Shown piece after piece: positions 33,354-42,650 of a stretch of 64,000 bases of DNA. The notes under the pieces are model-generated. The model did not search any database. It was given only the letters and a program-made list of their open reading frames with translations, and had not been told where the DNA came from. Location of the stretch: NCBI GenBank assembly GCA_014804655.1, contig JAAUZK010000010.1:250502-314501 (forward strand). Direction: 5' to 3'. Both the position numbers and the translations under genes were made by a program. Each line of letters begins with the position of its first letter. Position 1 is the first letter of the stretch. This DNA comes from Lachnospiraceae bacterium. GTDB lineage: Bacteria > Bacillota > Clostridia > Lachnospirales > Lachnospiraceae.

Positions 33354-36300
33354 ATGAGAAAAAACCGAAGAAAAAACAAAGCAATAGTATCCTTGATTCT
33401 GGCAGCGCTTCTGGCGGTGGAACCGGCAGGGGCAGCGATGATCGTGGAAGCAAGTGAGAATGCTGTGCCTGCGTTACAGACAGAGACCGGCGTTGATGAA
33501 GCTGGAGATCGTGCGGGCGAGGATTCCGCAAATCTGGTAGAAAATGGTACGGCGGCAGATTCCGGCAATACGGAGGAGAATGTCACTGGGCAGGATTCCG
33601 CAAATGCAGAATCGGATGGTACAGATAAAGATTCCGGTAACACAGAGGAAGATAATGGGACAACGGATTACGGTAACACGGATGGCGATGGTATGGGATC
33701 GGGTTCCGGCAATACAGAAGAAGACGGTGCAGGAGCAGACTCCGATCATTCGGACGAGAGCGGCGAAGGTGAAGAATCAACGGATGGCGATGGAATAGAA
33801 AACGATGCAGAAGATGCTGAGGAGCCGGAAGAGGATTCAGAGGAGGCGGAGAATACAGCGGACGACGAAGAAGATATCGAGAATACACAAGAGACAGAGG
33901 ATGAAGAGGCCGATACGGATGAAGCCGAGCGGTTGGAAGGATTTGAGCAGATGCCCTCGAATTACCGGCTGACCTCGGAGCAGATGGAGAGCAAGCGGGA
34001 TTTGGCCTCTCATTTGGATGAAATCAGTGCATTTGAGGAAGGCGTTGATTATGTAGATGGGCAGGTCATTACCTTTGCGCAGACACAGGAGGAAGCAGAG
34101 CAGATTGCCGATGCATATCACGCTAGGATTGTGGCGTTTGAATATGGCGTTTTAACGCTGGAACTGGACAGACAGGACACGGTCAGTAAAGCGATGCGGG
34201 TAGCAGCCAATGAAGAAATTAATCTGCCGGCGGTGTGGCCGAATTACTACCGTTATGCATACGGAGAGATCACGGCGGGTGAGGCTGATCTCTCGGGTGA
34301 GATCCCGGAGGATGCGTTGGCAGACGGTGAGCAGTCTACCCTTTTCGAACAGCATGGTGCGCAGGAAGATACAGCGCAACAGGATGATTTTATAGAAATA
34401 GATACGGAAGAATACAAAATGGAAGATGCGGTGGACGGAATTGACGGTGCAGAGCAGACAGAAGCTTCTTATATGGAAGCTTTGGCTTACAGCGATCCCT
34501 ATTTGAAATCCTCGAATTCTTATTATCAGTATCATCACACAATCATCGGCTCATCCTATGCATGGGCGGCAGGCTACACAGGTCAGGGAATCAAGGTTGC
34601 GGTTCTGGATACCGGAGTGGCGAACCATACGGACGTGTCGGCTACGAGCATATACGGTCCCGGCACCAGTGACAGCCATGGACACGGCACGCATGTAGCC
34701 GGTATAATCGGTGCGAAAGCAAACGGTAAGCTGGGAGTGGGTGTGGCACCCAGTGTGACATTGTACAGCGGCAATGTGCTGCCTGACGGTACGGGAACGG
34801 ACGATGATATTATCAAAGCAATCAAGGCAGCGCAGGCAAAGAACGTGGATATCATCAATATGAGTCTGGGAGGACTCGGATATAACGGTGCATTCCAGCA
34901 GACGGTTAATCAGGCTTATGAGCAAGGGATCGCGATCTTCGCCGCATCGGGTAATGATGGCGGGGCAAACTATACCTATCCTTCCTGTTATGATCATGTG
35001 ATCAGCGTAGCTGCTACGGATGCGGGCAATGAGCGGGCATACTTCTCTAATTACGGTAACAAAGTAGATTTAAGCGCGCCGGGTGTATTCATCTGGTCTA
35101 CAAGCAAAGACGGCAGTAACTATACGCGCATGAGCGGTACGTCCATGGCCTGTCCTGTTGCAGCAGGTGAGGCGGCAGTTATCTTATCCGGCAATGCGAG
35201 TGTGCGTGGTAAGACGGGCAAGGCGAGAGTAGATGCCTTAGAAAGTGCGATGAAATCCAATGCCATTGGGACCGGTTCCGGTATGGGGGCAGGCATTACG
35301 ATTCTGCCTAAAGCATTGAAACTGAGTACGGCGGTCACGAAGCCCGCAACTCCGACGATTTCCTTTGCACCGGATAATAAAGCGGCGGCGCAGACCGTGA
35401 AAGTGACGATTAAGGCACAGGGCGAAGTAACCGTTTATTATACAACCAATGGTAAGACGCCAACATATAAGAATGGTTTAGTCGGTGACGGCGCGGTGCA
35501 GTATACGCAGCCGTTTGATATCAAGAATCAGGCGAAGGCTACCGTAAAAGTCATTGCGGTCAATGAGAATGGAGTAGCGAGTGCGGTCAGATCCTCGTCC
35601 TATACATTGAAACCCTATGTCAGCAGCATTACAATATCCGGCGTGCAGCAGATCGCCAAAGGCAAGAGCGTGCAGATGAAGGCGGAAATTCTGCCGGCAT
35701 ATGCGGCCAACAAGAAAGTGACATGGGAACTGTATACGGCCGACAATAAGAAGATCGATGCGAAACTTGCAAAAGAGACAGGAGTAAGTATTACGTCCGC
35801 CGGTAAAGTCACTGCGACTAAGAACGCAAAGCCCGGTAACTATACGATCAAGGTGACGGCGAAAGATAACGGTGCTAAGAGCGTGACATATAAAATAACC
35901 GTGATCGATACCGTAAAGATCGACACCGTTAAATTCATGGACAAGAGCAAAAATACAGTGCTTAAGAATGAGACCCTTACACTGCCCGAGGACAGCAGTT
36001 ATAATCTGGGCAAGAGTCTGGAATGGAAGTGCAAGGACGGTGCGACGGCAACGTTATCGGATTTCAAATGGAGCAGCAGCAATGCGGCAGTTGCCACAGT
36101 TAATGCTTCTGGTGTTGTGACACCGCTCAGAGCAGGCAAGGTGACGATCACGGCACTGGCGAATGATTCCAGCGGTAAGAAAGCCACTTGCACCATAACG
36201 ATTAAGCAGCTTGCTGACAAAATTACAATATCGGGCAGTGCTAAAGTAGCGGCAGGAACGAGCCAGACTTATAAGGCAACAGTGACACCTGATTATACCA

Positions 36301-37409
36301 GTAATAAGAAAGTGACATGGAAACTGTCGGATGCAACCGGAGAAGTGACTGCGAAACGCGGTAAAGAGATCGGGGTAAGTATCAATTCGACAAACGGCAG
36401 ATTGACGACAACTGCCAAGGCCGCCGTCGGCACCTATACGGTTTCTGCGGTTGCGGCAGACGGCAGTGGAAAGAGTGCATCGAAATCGGTCGTGGTCACA
36501 AAAGGAAAAATTACCGGTATTACGTGGGATAATACGGCATATAAAAAAGTGTCTATATTCAGAAAGCAGCAGGTCAGCGGAACGAAGACCTCCACGGCTG
36601 TATCTGCAACAGTAAAGGGAACGGACGGGGCGGATCTGAGCGCTTATACGGTAACAAACAGCAATCCCGGAATCGCTTCGGTAAGCGCGAAACAATCGGG
36701 AGCCAAAATTACACTGACGATCAAAGCGACCGGCAAGGCAGCGGGCAAAACCAATATCACGATCGCGGCAGAAGACGGATCGGGCAAAAAACTAACTTGT
36801 ACGGCTACCGTCAATAATCCGGCCTCCGGTATCGTGATCGCGCCTTCGGCGGGCAGAAGTCAGTATGTAGCGAAAGGTAAGAACCTACAGCTTAAGGCGG
36901 TTGTGGAAACCGAGAATGGTAAAGTGTCGAATAAGGGCGTAACTTGGGAGCTGTATAACTCAAAAGGAACTAAGATCGATGAGAACTTGTCAAAGACGAC
37001 TGGTATGAAGATCACGGCGGGCGGCAAGGTGACGGCTACATCAAAAGCAACGACTGGCTCTTACACGGTTAAGGCTACGGCGAAAGACGGCAGTGGTGTG
37101 ACTAAGACATATGCGATATCCGTTGCAGATCCTGCTACCTACATACAGCTGCGCGACAACAGCGGATATATGTCTACGATGTACCAGTATATTCTTAATC
37201 AAGGGAAGCTTTATCAAGTGGGAATGACTTCAAATGCAAAACAGGGTTCCATTGCCGTATCTTCATCAAATCCGGCAGTGGTATCGGTGTCTGTTCCTGC
37301 CAGCGGTACGCTGGAGATTGCGGCATACAAGAAAGGGACTGCAGTGGTTACATTGACGGCTATGGATGGCAGTGGGACGCAGGTGAAGTATTATTTTGTG
37401 GTAAGGTGA
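33354..37409 (+). CDS. Secreted S8 subtilisin-like protease with chitobiase-like and Big_2 repeats (copy 1)
   Basis: 1351 residues. A signal peptide (about 1-32) is followed by an acidic Ser/Gly/Asn-rich linker (about 40-190) with NTEED-like repeats. The pro-region (about 200-300: MPSNYRLTSEQ, FAQTQEEAEQIADAYHA, NLPAVWPNYY) precedes the S8 domain with Asp419 (VAVLDTGVA), His444 (HGHGTHVAG) and Ser597 (MSGTSMACPVAAGE). The C-terminal half has a chitobiase-C-like module (VTVYYTTNGKTPTY) and at least five Big_2-type Ig domains (SSNAAVATVNASGVVTPLRAGK pattern). No cell-wall anchor was seen. It is paralogous to the protease at 38171 and is separated from it by a small protein resembling the pro-region. 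A weak promoter (TTTCTT-17-TATGAT) lies at 33199-33227. Confidence 0.9.
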   Translation: MRKNRRKNKAIVSLILAALLAVEPAGAAMIVEASENAVPALQTETGVDEAGDRAGEDSANLVENGTAADSGNTEENVTGQDSANAESDGTDKDSGNTEEDNGTTDYGNTDGDGMGSGSGNTEEDGAGADSDHSDESGEGEESTDGDGIENDAEDAEEPEEDSEEAENTADDEEDIENTQETEDEEADTDEAERLEGFEQMPSNYRLTSEQMESKRDLASHLDEISAFEEGVDYVDGQVITFAQTQEEAEQIADAYHARIVAFEYGVLTLELDRQDTVSKAMRVAANEEINLPAVWPNYYRYAYGEITAGEADLSGEIPEDALADGEQSTLFEQHGAQEDTAQQDDFIEIDTEEYKMEDAVDGIDGAEQTEASYMEALAYSDPYLKSSNSYYQYHHTIIGSSYAWAAGYTGQGIKVAVLDTGVANHTDVSATSIYGPGTSDSHGHGTHVAGIIGAKANGKLGVGVAPSVTLYSGNVLPDGTGTDDDIIKAIKAAQAKNVDIINMSLGGLGYNGAFQQTVNQAYEQGIAIFAASGNDGGANYTYPSCYDHVISVAATDAGNERAYFSNYGNKVDLSAPGVFIWSTSKDGSNYTRMSGTSMACPVAAGEAAVILSGNASVRGKTGKARVDALESAMKSNAIGTGSGMGAGITILPKALKLSTAVTKPATPTISFAPDNKAAAQTVKVTIKAQGEVTVYYTTNGKTPTYKNGLVGDGAVQYTQPFDIKNQAKATVKVIAVNENGVASAVRSSSYTLKPYVSSITISGVQQIAKGKSVQMKAEILPAYAANKKVTWELYTADNKKIDAKLAKETGVSITSAGKVTATKNAKPGNYTIKVTAKDNGAKSVTYKITVIDTVKIDTVKFMDKSKNTVLKNETLTLPEDSSYNLGKSLEWKCKDGATATLSDFKWSSSNAAVATVNASGVVTPLRAGKVTITALANDSSGKKATCTITIKQLADKITISGSAKVAAGTSQTYKATVTPDYTSNKKVTWKLSDATGEVTAKRGKEIGVSINSTNGRLTTTAKAAVGTYTVSAVAADGSGKSASKSVVVTKGKITGITWDNTAYKKVSIFRKQQVSGTKTSTAVSATVKGTDGADLSAYTVTNSNPGIASVSAKQSGAKITLTIKATGKAAGKTNITIAAEDGSGKKLTCTATVNNPASGIVIAPSAGRSQYVAKGKNLQLKAVVETENGKVSNKGVTWELYNSKGTKIDENLSKTTGMKITAGGKVTATSKATTGSYTVKATAKDGSGVTKTYAISVADPATYIQLRDNSGYMSTMYQYILNQGKLYQVGMTSNAKQGSIAVSSSNPAVVSVSVPASGTLEIAAYKKGTAVVTLTAMDGSGTQVKYYFVVR

Positions 37410-37637
37410 GAGGTGGTTAGAAGTAGGCGAAATTCTCTTTCGTTAATGTTAAGGCATGTAAAATATATTTAAGAAATAATAAATAAAATATAGAAGCTTT
37501 TAAGAGGAAGACTGGTTGTAGGGCATTAAGGTGCGGAATTATGCTTTAAATAGAATTATCATCAAATTGTTGTACGTGTTTAGGCCTTTTACCTTTTTGC
37601 CGTATCCATAAAAATATATGTTCATGTCTTGAAAATG

Positions 37638-37646
37638 TGATATAAT
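37638..37646 (+). promoter_or_regulatory. Extended -10 promoter for the propeptide-like gene
   Basis: TG-N-TATAAT about 57 nt before the ATG at 37703, with no obvious -35. The 293-bp gap from 37410 is otherwise AT-rich with no feature I can name. Confidence 0.5.
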
Positions 37647-37702
37647 AACTATATTTCGAGAGCACATAGTAAATTGAGTGTGCGATATTCGATAGGAAAG
37701 GT

Positions 37703-38101
37703 ATGGAAATGAAGAAAAAGATGATGGTAATTGGTATGATAGTTATTGTCGTTGCCGCAACTTTCACGACAGGATGGTATATTCTGTTCTGTTATATGGG
37801 GGTCGGGCCAGCGTTTCCGTTTCTGCCTAAGCAGGAGCTCAGCACAGAGAATCTACAGATTCAGCAGGGTGCGCAAGGAGGGGTGATTGCGGAAGAAGAG
37901 TTGATGGCGCTGGTAGAAACAGAGGAAGAGGCACAGAGTATTGCAGAGCAGTACGGGATTGAGTTTGTTTCTTATTCCGATGGTGTAGCGGTGTACAAGA
38001 CAGAGGAGGATCCTGCGGTGGTGATTGCCAGAGGAGAGGAAAATGGATATCCGCCGCTGTATTTGAATCTGACACGGACAACTATGATGACTGTTGACTG
38101 A
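37703..38101 (+). CDS. Membrane-anchored protein resembling a subtilase pro-region
   Basis: 132 residues; AGGAAAGG lies just upstream of the ATG. A positively charged start (MEMKKK) and one helix (about 8-30) form a signal anchor. The outside part carries VETEEEAQSIAEQYGIEFVS followed by YSDGVAVYKTEED, which matches the pro-region strand-helix-strand of both flanking proteases (FADSREEAETIAEAYHAEL with YDEGVAVLKL in the second; FAQTQEEAEQIADAYHARI with FEYGVLTLEL in the first). There is no catalytic domain. By analogy with inhibitor-I9 pro-regions it could be a trans-acting folding helper or inhibitor for the two proteases. The link is inferred from similarity and position. Confidence 0.75.
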   Translation: MEMKKKMMVIGMIVIVVAATFTTGWYILFCYMGVGPAFPFLPKQELSTENLQIQQGAQGGVIAEEELMALVETEEEAQSIAEQYGIEFVSYSDGVAVYKTEEDPAVVIARGEENGYPPLYLNLTRTTMMTVD

Positions 38102-38170
38102 TGAACTATCTCATATACATACTTTTGTGGCAATAAGTGATGGAATAACTGAAGTAAAAGGAGAAAGGAA

Positions 38171-41100
38171 ATGAGAGCAAAGAAGAAATTAAGCAAACGG
38201 ATGCTGGCATTGTTGTTGTCAGCGGTAATGATCGCAGAACCTGCGAGCACTTCGATGATTGTCCATGCGACCGAGGTGGACGAAGACTTGACTGCAACGG
38301 AAGCGGTCTCCGAAGAGACGGAGAATGCAGAAGTAGATGAAAATGCAGAGAATTCCGGCAGTGAAGAGAATGAAAACAACGAGGAAAATGGGGAGAGTAA
38401 TTCTGACAGTCAGGAGAACGAGGGAAATGTTTCTGAGGATCAGGATAACACAGGAGATTCCTCATCTGATCAGAATGGTGAAGAAGGCGAGAATGACTCT
38501 GAACAGTCAGGAGCAGAGAATCAAGACCCTGATGATCAGAATCCTGATGAACCAGCGATTGATGATACAGAGAACGGAGAAACAGAAGACTCTGAGGATG
38601 GAGTGGACGTTTCGGGTGAGGAACTGGAAGTAGAGGATGAGGATGGAAAGAAGAAAGATGAAGAGGATTCAAGCGGTCTCTTATCTATGCCATCTGATTA
38701 TAAGCTGACATCTGAGCAAAAGAACATGAAGTCTGCACTTTCTGTAAGCATGGGAGACTTTGATGATTCTGCAGAAGGTGTACAATATGTGGAGAAACAG
38801 GTATTTGCCTTTGCGGATAGCCGTGAAGAAGCGGAGACTATTGCCGAAGCGTATCATGCGGAATTGATTGAATATGATGAAGGCGTAGCAGTTCTGAAGC
38901 TGAAAGAGGGCACTTCTGTTGGAGCGACACTGCGAGTAGCGGCATCTTCAAACAATAACCTTCCGGCAGTATATCCGGATTATTATCGGCATATCCATTT
39001 GGAAGGAGATCAACAGGAGAATCAGACGGTAGAAATTACGGAAGAAGAGTATGAACTGGAGTCAGATGCATTCGATGTACCCGAATCTGAGGAACCGTCT
39101 TTAACGTCATACGAACAGGCACTTGAAATACTTGGCGATCCCAATATGGATTATGACAGTGATTATTATCAGTGGCAGCATGTTAATGTAGGTTCGGTTT
39201 ACGCCTGGGGTGCGGAACATAATCCCATGGGGCAGGGTGTCAAAGTTGCGGTTTTGGACAGTGGTGTATCCGGCAATTCTGATATTGTTCCGATAGAAGA
39301 TATTAATAAGTCTGCAGAGTCGGGTGCGAATGATACAAATGGTCACGGTACTCATGTTGCAGGTATCATTGCGGCGAAGTTGAATGGTGTTGGAGGGGCA
39401 GGTATTGCACCGGAGGCTGAGATCATAAATGTCAAAATTGCGAACGCAGCGGGCGGTACAAGCGATTCACGCATAATTCAGGGTATAAGAGCGGCGATTG
39501 GCAAGGCAGATATTATGAATCTGAGCGTGGGCGGTCTCGGAGAAAATCCGGCCGTTCAGAAGGCAGTGGATGAAGCATATGAGGCAGGTATTGCACTATT
39601 TGTATCGGCGGGTAATGATGGCGGTTCTGTTATGTGTTATCCTGCTGCATGCAATCATGTGATCTGTGTTGCTGCGATAGATAATAATAACCAGAGAGCA
39701 AGTTTTTCTAATTATGGAGCATGGGTTGATTTGAGTGCACCCGGCGTTGATATCTGGTCTACTGGCACTAATAATGATTTTGAGATTATGTCTGGCACAT
39801 CTCAGGCGAGTCCGGTAGCGGCAGGCGAGGCTGCGGTAATTTTATCTTCCGGGCTATTAAATGATAAGACAGGAAAAGCCAAGGTAGATGCGTTGGAAAG
39901 TCTTATGAAGAAAAATACTGTATCGGCAGGTTCCGGTATGGGTAAGGGTGTAACCAGTCTGACTAAAGTATTCAAACTTAGTACAGCAGCAACGAAACCG
40001 ACAGCACCTGTGATTGACAGTCCTGACGTGGCTACAGACGGACAGAGTGTAACTTTCACTATTAAGGCGCAAGCAGGAACGAAAATTTATTATACGGACA
40101 ATGGTAAGGCACCGAGTTATAAGAATGGTATTGCAGGAAATGGAACAATTCTTGCGGATTCAAATCCTGTGGAGCTTACTTACACGAATAAACAGGCGCT
40201 CACGAAGATTACTATATCTGCCATTGCAGTTAATGAAAGCGGTGTGGCCAGTGCAGTGAAGAAAGTAACAGCAGAGATTAAACCGTGGGTGACAGCTATT
40301 GAGATTTCTGGTGTATCGAGGATTGCAAAAGGAAAATCCACGCAGTTGACGGCGGAAGTGACGCCGAGTTATGCAAAGAATAAGGCGGTTGTATGGAGTA
40401 TTGATGGTAATCCAAAGAATATCTCAGTCAATGCGAAAGGTAAAGTTATAACAAATCCGAATGTAGAAGCAAAAACTTATACAATCAGGGCGACCGCAAA
40501 AGACCGTCAGGGACAAAGCGATGAAGTGTCCGTACCATATAGTGTGACGGTTACAGAAGATCCGGATTATATTAAATCGGTTAAATTTACAACGGCAAAA
40601 GGCACCGTAAGTATAGGTGAACAGCCCGAACCATACAACGTTGTAGAGAATGGTGTTTTTACGCCTGAGGCAAAACCCGAATATGCAGGCACTGTATCTG
40701 CTGCGGATTTTGTATGGAGCAGCAGTAATAAAGCGCTTGCAACTGTTGATGCTAGTGGTGTTGTAACGGCTAAAGCACCGGGCAGCGTTAAGATTACAGC
40801 TACAGCTAATGACGGAAGTGATAAGAAAGCGGTCTTTACACTGACAATCAAACAGTTGGCGACATCGGTAACGATTGTTGGTGATGATAAAGTTGCAGCA
40901 GGTGCAAGTATTACCTTGAAAGCGGAGGTAAAACCGGACAAGACAAGTAATAAAAAGGTAGAATGGACTTCCAACAATCCGGACGTTCTTGTAAAAAATG
41001 GTGTGGTAAAACCTAAGGCTGGCGTGTCGGGAACTTACACAATCACAGCCAAGGCATTAGATGGAACTGATCAAGCCGTTGCTACTAAGGACATTGAGGT

Positions 41101-42169
41101 TAAGAAAGGCAAGATTACAGGAATTGTATTTGCAGATAAAGCAGCGAAAACAATTTTCAGAACAAATGGTAAAACAGATGCCGCGAAGAGTATATCATTT
41201 AAGGCAACCATAAGCGGAACTGACGATTTTGCGCCCAATGCATATACTTGCACAAGTAGCAATCCGGGCATTGCTCGGGTTACAGCAACGGGCAATAATG
41301 GAGAAGTAACAGTTACTGTAACAGCAACCGGTGATGCAGCAGGCAAGACTACGATTACGCTGATGGCGACAGACGGAAGCAAAAAGAAAGCAACCTGCAA
41401 TGTGAGTGTATGCAATCCGGTTTCCAAAGTACATATTGCACCGACGGCAGGTAATAGCTATTATGTAGCGAAGAAGAAATCGTTGCAGTTAAAAGCCACA
41501 CTTGAATCAGAGTATGGAGCGGTTTCTAATAAGAATGTGACATGGGAGTTATGGACAACAAATAATTATCCGAAGCAGGGTGACACGGCGCAGTGTGTTG
41601 AGGGTGACCTGGCGAAAAAGTTAGGACTAAGTATTTCGAAAACAGGTAAGGTAGCTGCTACAAAAGATGCAGAACCCGGTCTTATAGTTGTGCGTGCATA
41701 TGCGGCTGACGGAGGTGGAGCGGCAGCGCAATATCCGATCATTGTTACAGATCCGGTGAAGAAGCTTGCTATGTGGAGTGATGTATGGAGCTCTTATGGA
41801 TATTATGAAGAAATGACTTCAAAGTATGTTTATAACCTACCACTTGTGGTTTTACCGTATGAGAATGAAGCGGATGGAACAAAACCATATCCCTTTGATT
41901 TTGATCTGATGTGTGATTGGGAAAAAGTTGTTGTGGATGGAAAAACGGGTTATAAATATAAATTTCCCGCTGGAGGGGTGTCAGTTTCTTCTTCTAATCC
42001 TAAAGTTTTGTCCGTACAGCAAATAGATGTATATGATGAAACAAAAGACAAATATTATCCTATGATTAGAGTGTCTCCGGGAAGCACTGGAAGTGCAACA
42101 ATCACTGTGAAAGCGATGGACGGTGGTGGTGCTCAGACAAAAATAAAGTTTAAGGTATATAAGCCGTAA
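38171..42169 (+). CDS. Secreted S8 subtilisin-like protease with chitobiase-like and Big_2 repeats (copy 2)
   Basis: 1332 residues, a paralogue of the protease at 33354. A signal peptide (about 1-34, ending VHAT) is followed by a long Glu/Asp/Asn-rich linker (about 35-170), a pro-region (about 175-285: MPSDYKLTSEQK, FADSREEAETIAEAYHAEL), and the S8 domain with Asp363 (VAVLDSGVSG), His392 (GHGTHVAGI) and Ser544 (MSGTSQASPVAAGE). Then come a chitobiase-C-like module (KIYYTDNGKAPSYKNG) and several Big_2 repeats (SSNKALATVDASGVVTAKAPG). It ends without an anchor. GGAGAAAGGA precedes the ATG. Codon usage is more AT-rich than in copy 1, so the duplication is old or one copy was imported. Confidence 0.9.
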   Translation: MRAKKKLSKRMLALLLSAVMIAEPASTSMIVHATEVDEDLTATEAVSEETENAEVDENAENSGSEENENNEENGESNSDSQENEGNVSEDQDNTGDSSSDQNGEEGENDSEQSGAENQDPDDQNPDEPAIDDTENGETEDSEDGVDVSGEELEVEDEDGKKKDEEDSSGLLSMPSDYKLTSEQKNMKSALSVSMGDFDDSAEGVQYVEKQVFAFADSREEAETIAEAYHAELIEYDEGVAVLKLKEGTSVGATLRVAASSNNNLPAVYPDYYRHIHLEGDQQENQTVEITEEEYELESDAFDVPESEEPSLTSYEQALEILGDPNMDYDSDYYQWQHVNVGSVYAWGAEHNPMGQGVKVAVLDSGVSGNSDIVPIEDINKSAESGANDTNGHGTHVAGIIAAKLNGVGGAGIAPEAEIINVKIANAAGGTSDSRIIQGIRAAIGKADIMNLSVGGLGENPAVQKAVDEAYEAGIALFVSAGNDGGSVMCYPAACNHVICVAAIDNNNQRASFSNYGAWVDLSAPGVDIWSTGTNNDFEIMSGTSQASPVAAGEAAVILSSGLLNDKTGKAKVDALESLMKKNTVSAGSGMGKGVTSLTKVFKLSTAATKPTAPVIDSPDVATDGQSVTFTIKAQAGTKIYYTDNGKAPSYKNGIAGNGTILADSNPVELTYTNKQALTKITISAIAVNESGVASAVKKVTAEIKPWVTAIEISGVSRIAKGKSTQLTAEVTPSYAKNKAVVWSIDGNPKNISVNAKGKVITNPNVEAKTYTIRATAKDRQGQSDEVSVPYSVTVTEDPDYIKSVKFTTAKGTVSIGEQPEPYNVVENGVFTPEAKPEYAGTVSAADFVWSSSNKALATVDASGVVTAKAPGSVKITATANDGSDKKAVFTLTIKQLATSVTIVGDDKVAAGASITLKAEVKPDKTSNKKVEWTSNNPDVLVKNGVVKPKAGVSGTYTITAKALDGTDQAVATKDIEVKKGKITGIVFADKAAKTIFRTNGKTDAAKSISFKATISGTDDFAPNAYTCTSSNPGIARVTATGNNGEVTVTVTATGDAAGKTTITLMATDGSKKKATCNVSVCNPVSKVHIAPTAGNSYYVAKKKSLQLKATLESEYGAVSNKNVTWELWTTNNYPKQGDTAQCVEGDLAKKLGLSISKTGKVAATKDAEPGLIVVRAYAADGGGAAAQYPIIVTDPVKKLAMWSDVWSSYGYYEEMTSKYVYNLPLVVLPYENEADGTKPYPFDFDLMCDWEKVVVDGKTGYKYKFPAGGVSVSSSNPKVLSVQQIDVYDETKDKYYPMIRVSPGSTGSATITVKAMDGGGAQTKIKFKVYKP

Positions 42170-42204
42170 TAATGTTAAATTATTAATGAAATAATTAAGA
42201 AGAG

Positions 42205-42244
42205 CAGCACCCGAACCGAAACTGTATTGGTTTGGGTGCTGTTT
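42205..42244 (+). terminator. Hairpin terminator after the second protease
   Basis: Arms CAGCACCCgAACC and GGTTtGGGTGCTG, followed by a short T-tract (TTT). The stem is strong but the tail is weak. Confidence 0.6.
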
Positions 42245-42569
42245 GAATAATGTGCATGAAACGAAGAGAAGCGTTGCTACTGGAGGGAAAAACTGGTAAA
42301 ACAGTAAAGGATACAATCTCCAACACATCATATCTTTGGTCTGGTGAGGCGGAAGCGATGTACTCGAAAGGTGCGCGTGATTTTTTAAAAACTTCTTTGG
42401 CGTATAGCATTATATGTGGGCATCAGGACATAGTTGGCAGGTCATAGATACATATTTATTGGAAAAGTTTGATTGGATTGTGTGGGCATCTCTTAATTTA
42501 AGAGGTGCCTGTTTCATGGAGATGAATAATATCTAAATTGTTTTGTCGTAACAGTGTAAAATCTTTTCT

Positions 42570-42617
42570 CGTCAATTGCGTCAAATAATTGACTTGATTG
42601 ACGAGATTGACTATAAT
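42570..42617 (+). promoter_or_regulatory. Promoter and overlapping GTCAA/TTGAC operator of the AlbA_2 gene
   Basis: TTGACT (42589-42594), a 17-bp spacer and TATAAT (42612-42617) form a near-consensus promoter. CGTCAA occurs at 42570 and 42579 and the inverted TTGAC at 42589, 42598 and 42606, so half-sites cover the -35 and spacer. This fits repression by the downstream DNA-binding protein. Transcription from about 42624 excludes starts upstream of 42651. Confidence 0.65.
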
Positions 42618-42650
42618 ATGACCAGAAAGATTTTCATAGGAGACCATGGC

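Larger units (their letters stand above)
42170..42650. other. Intergenic region after the second protease
   Basis: A 481-bp gap. It holds a hairpin terminator (42205-42241), a 65-codon frame at 42250-42447 without a ribosome site that I could not match to anything, and at the right end the promoter/operator of the AlbA_2 gene. Confidence 0.5.

Noticed and set aside
42250..42447. 65-codon plus-strand frame after the second protease
   Set aside because: No ribosome site or promoter of its own and no recognisable family; it directly follows a terminator. Kept only as part of the intergenic description.
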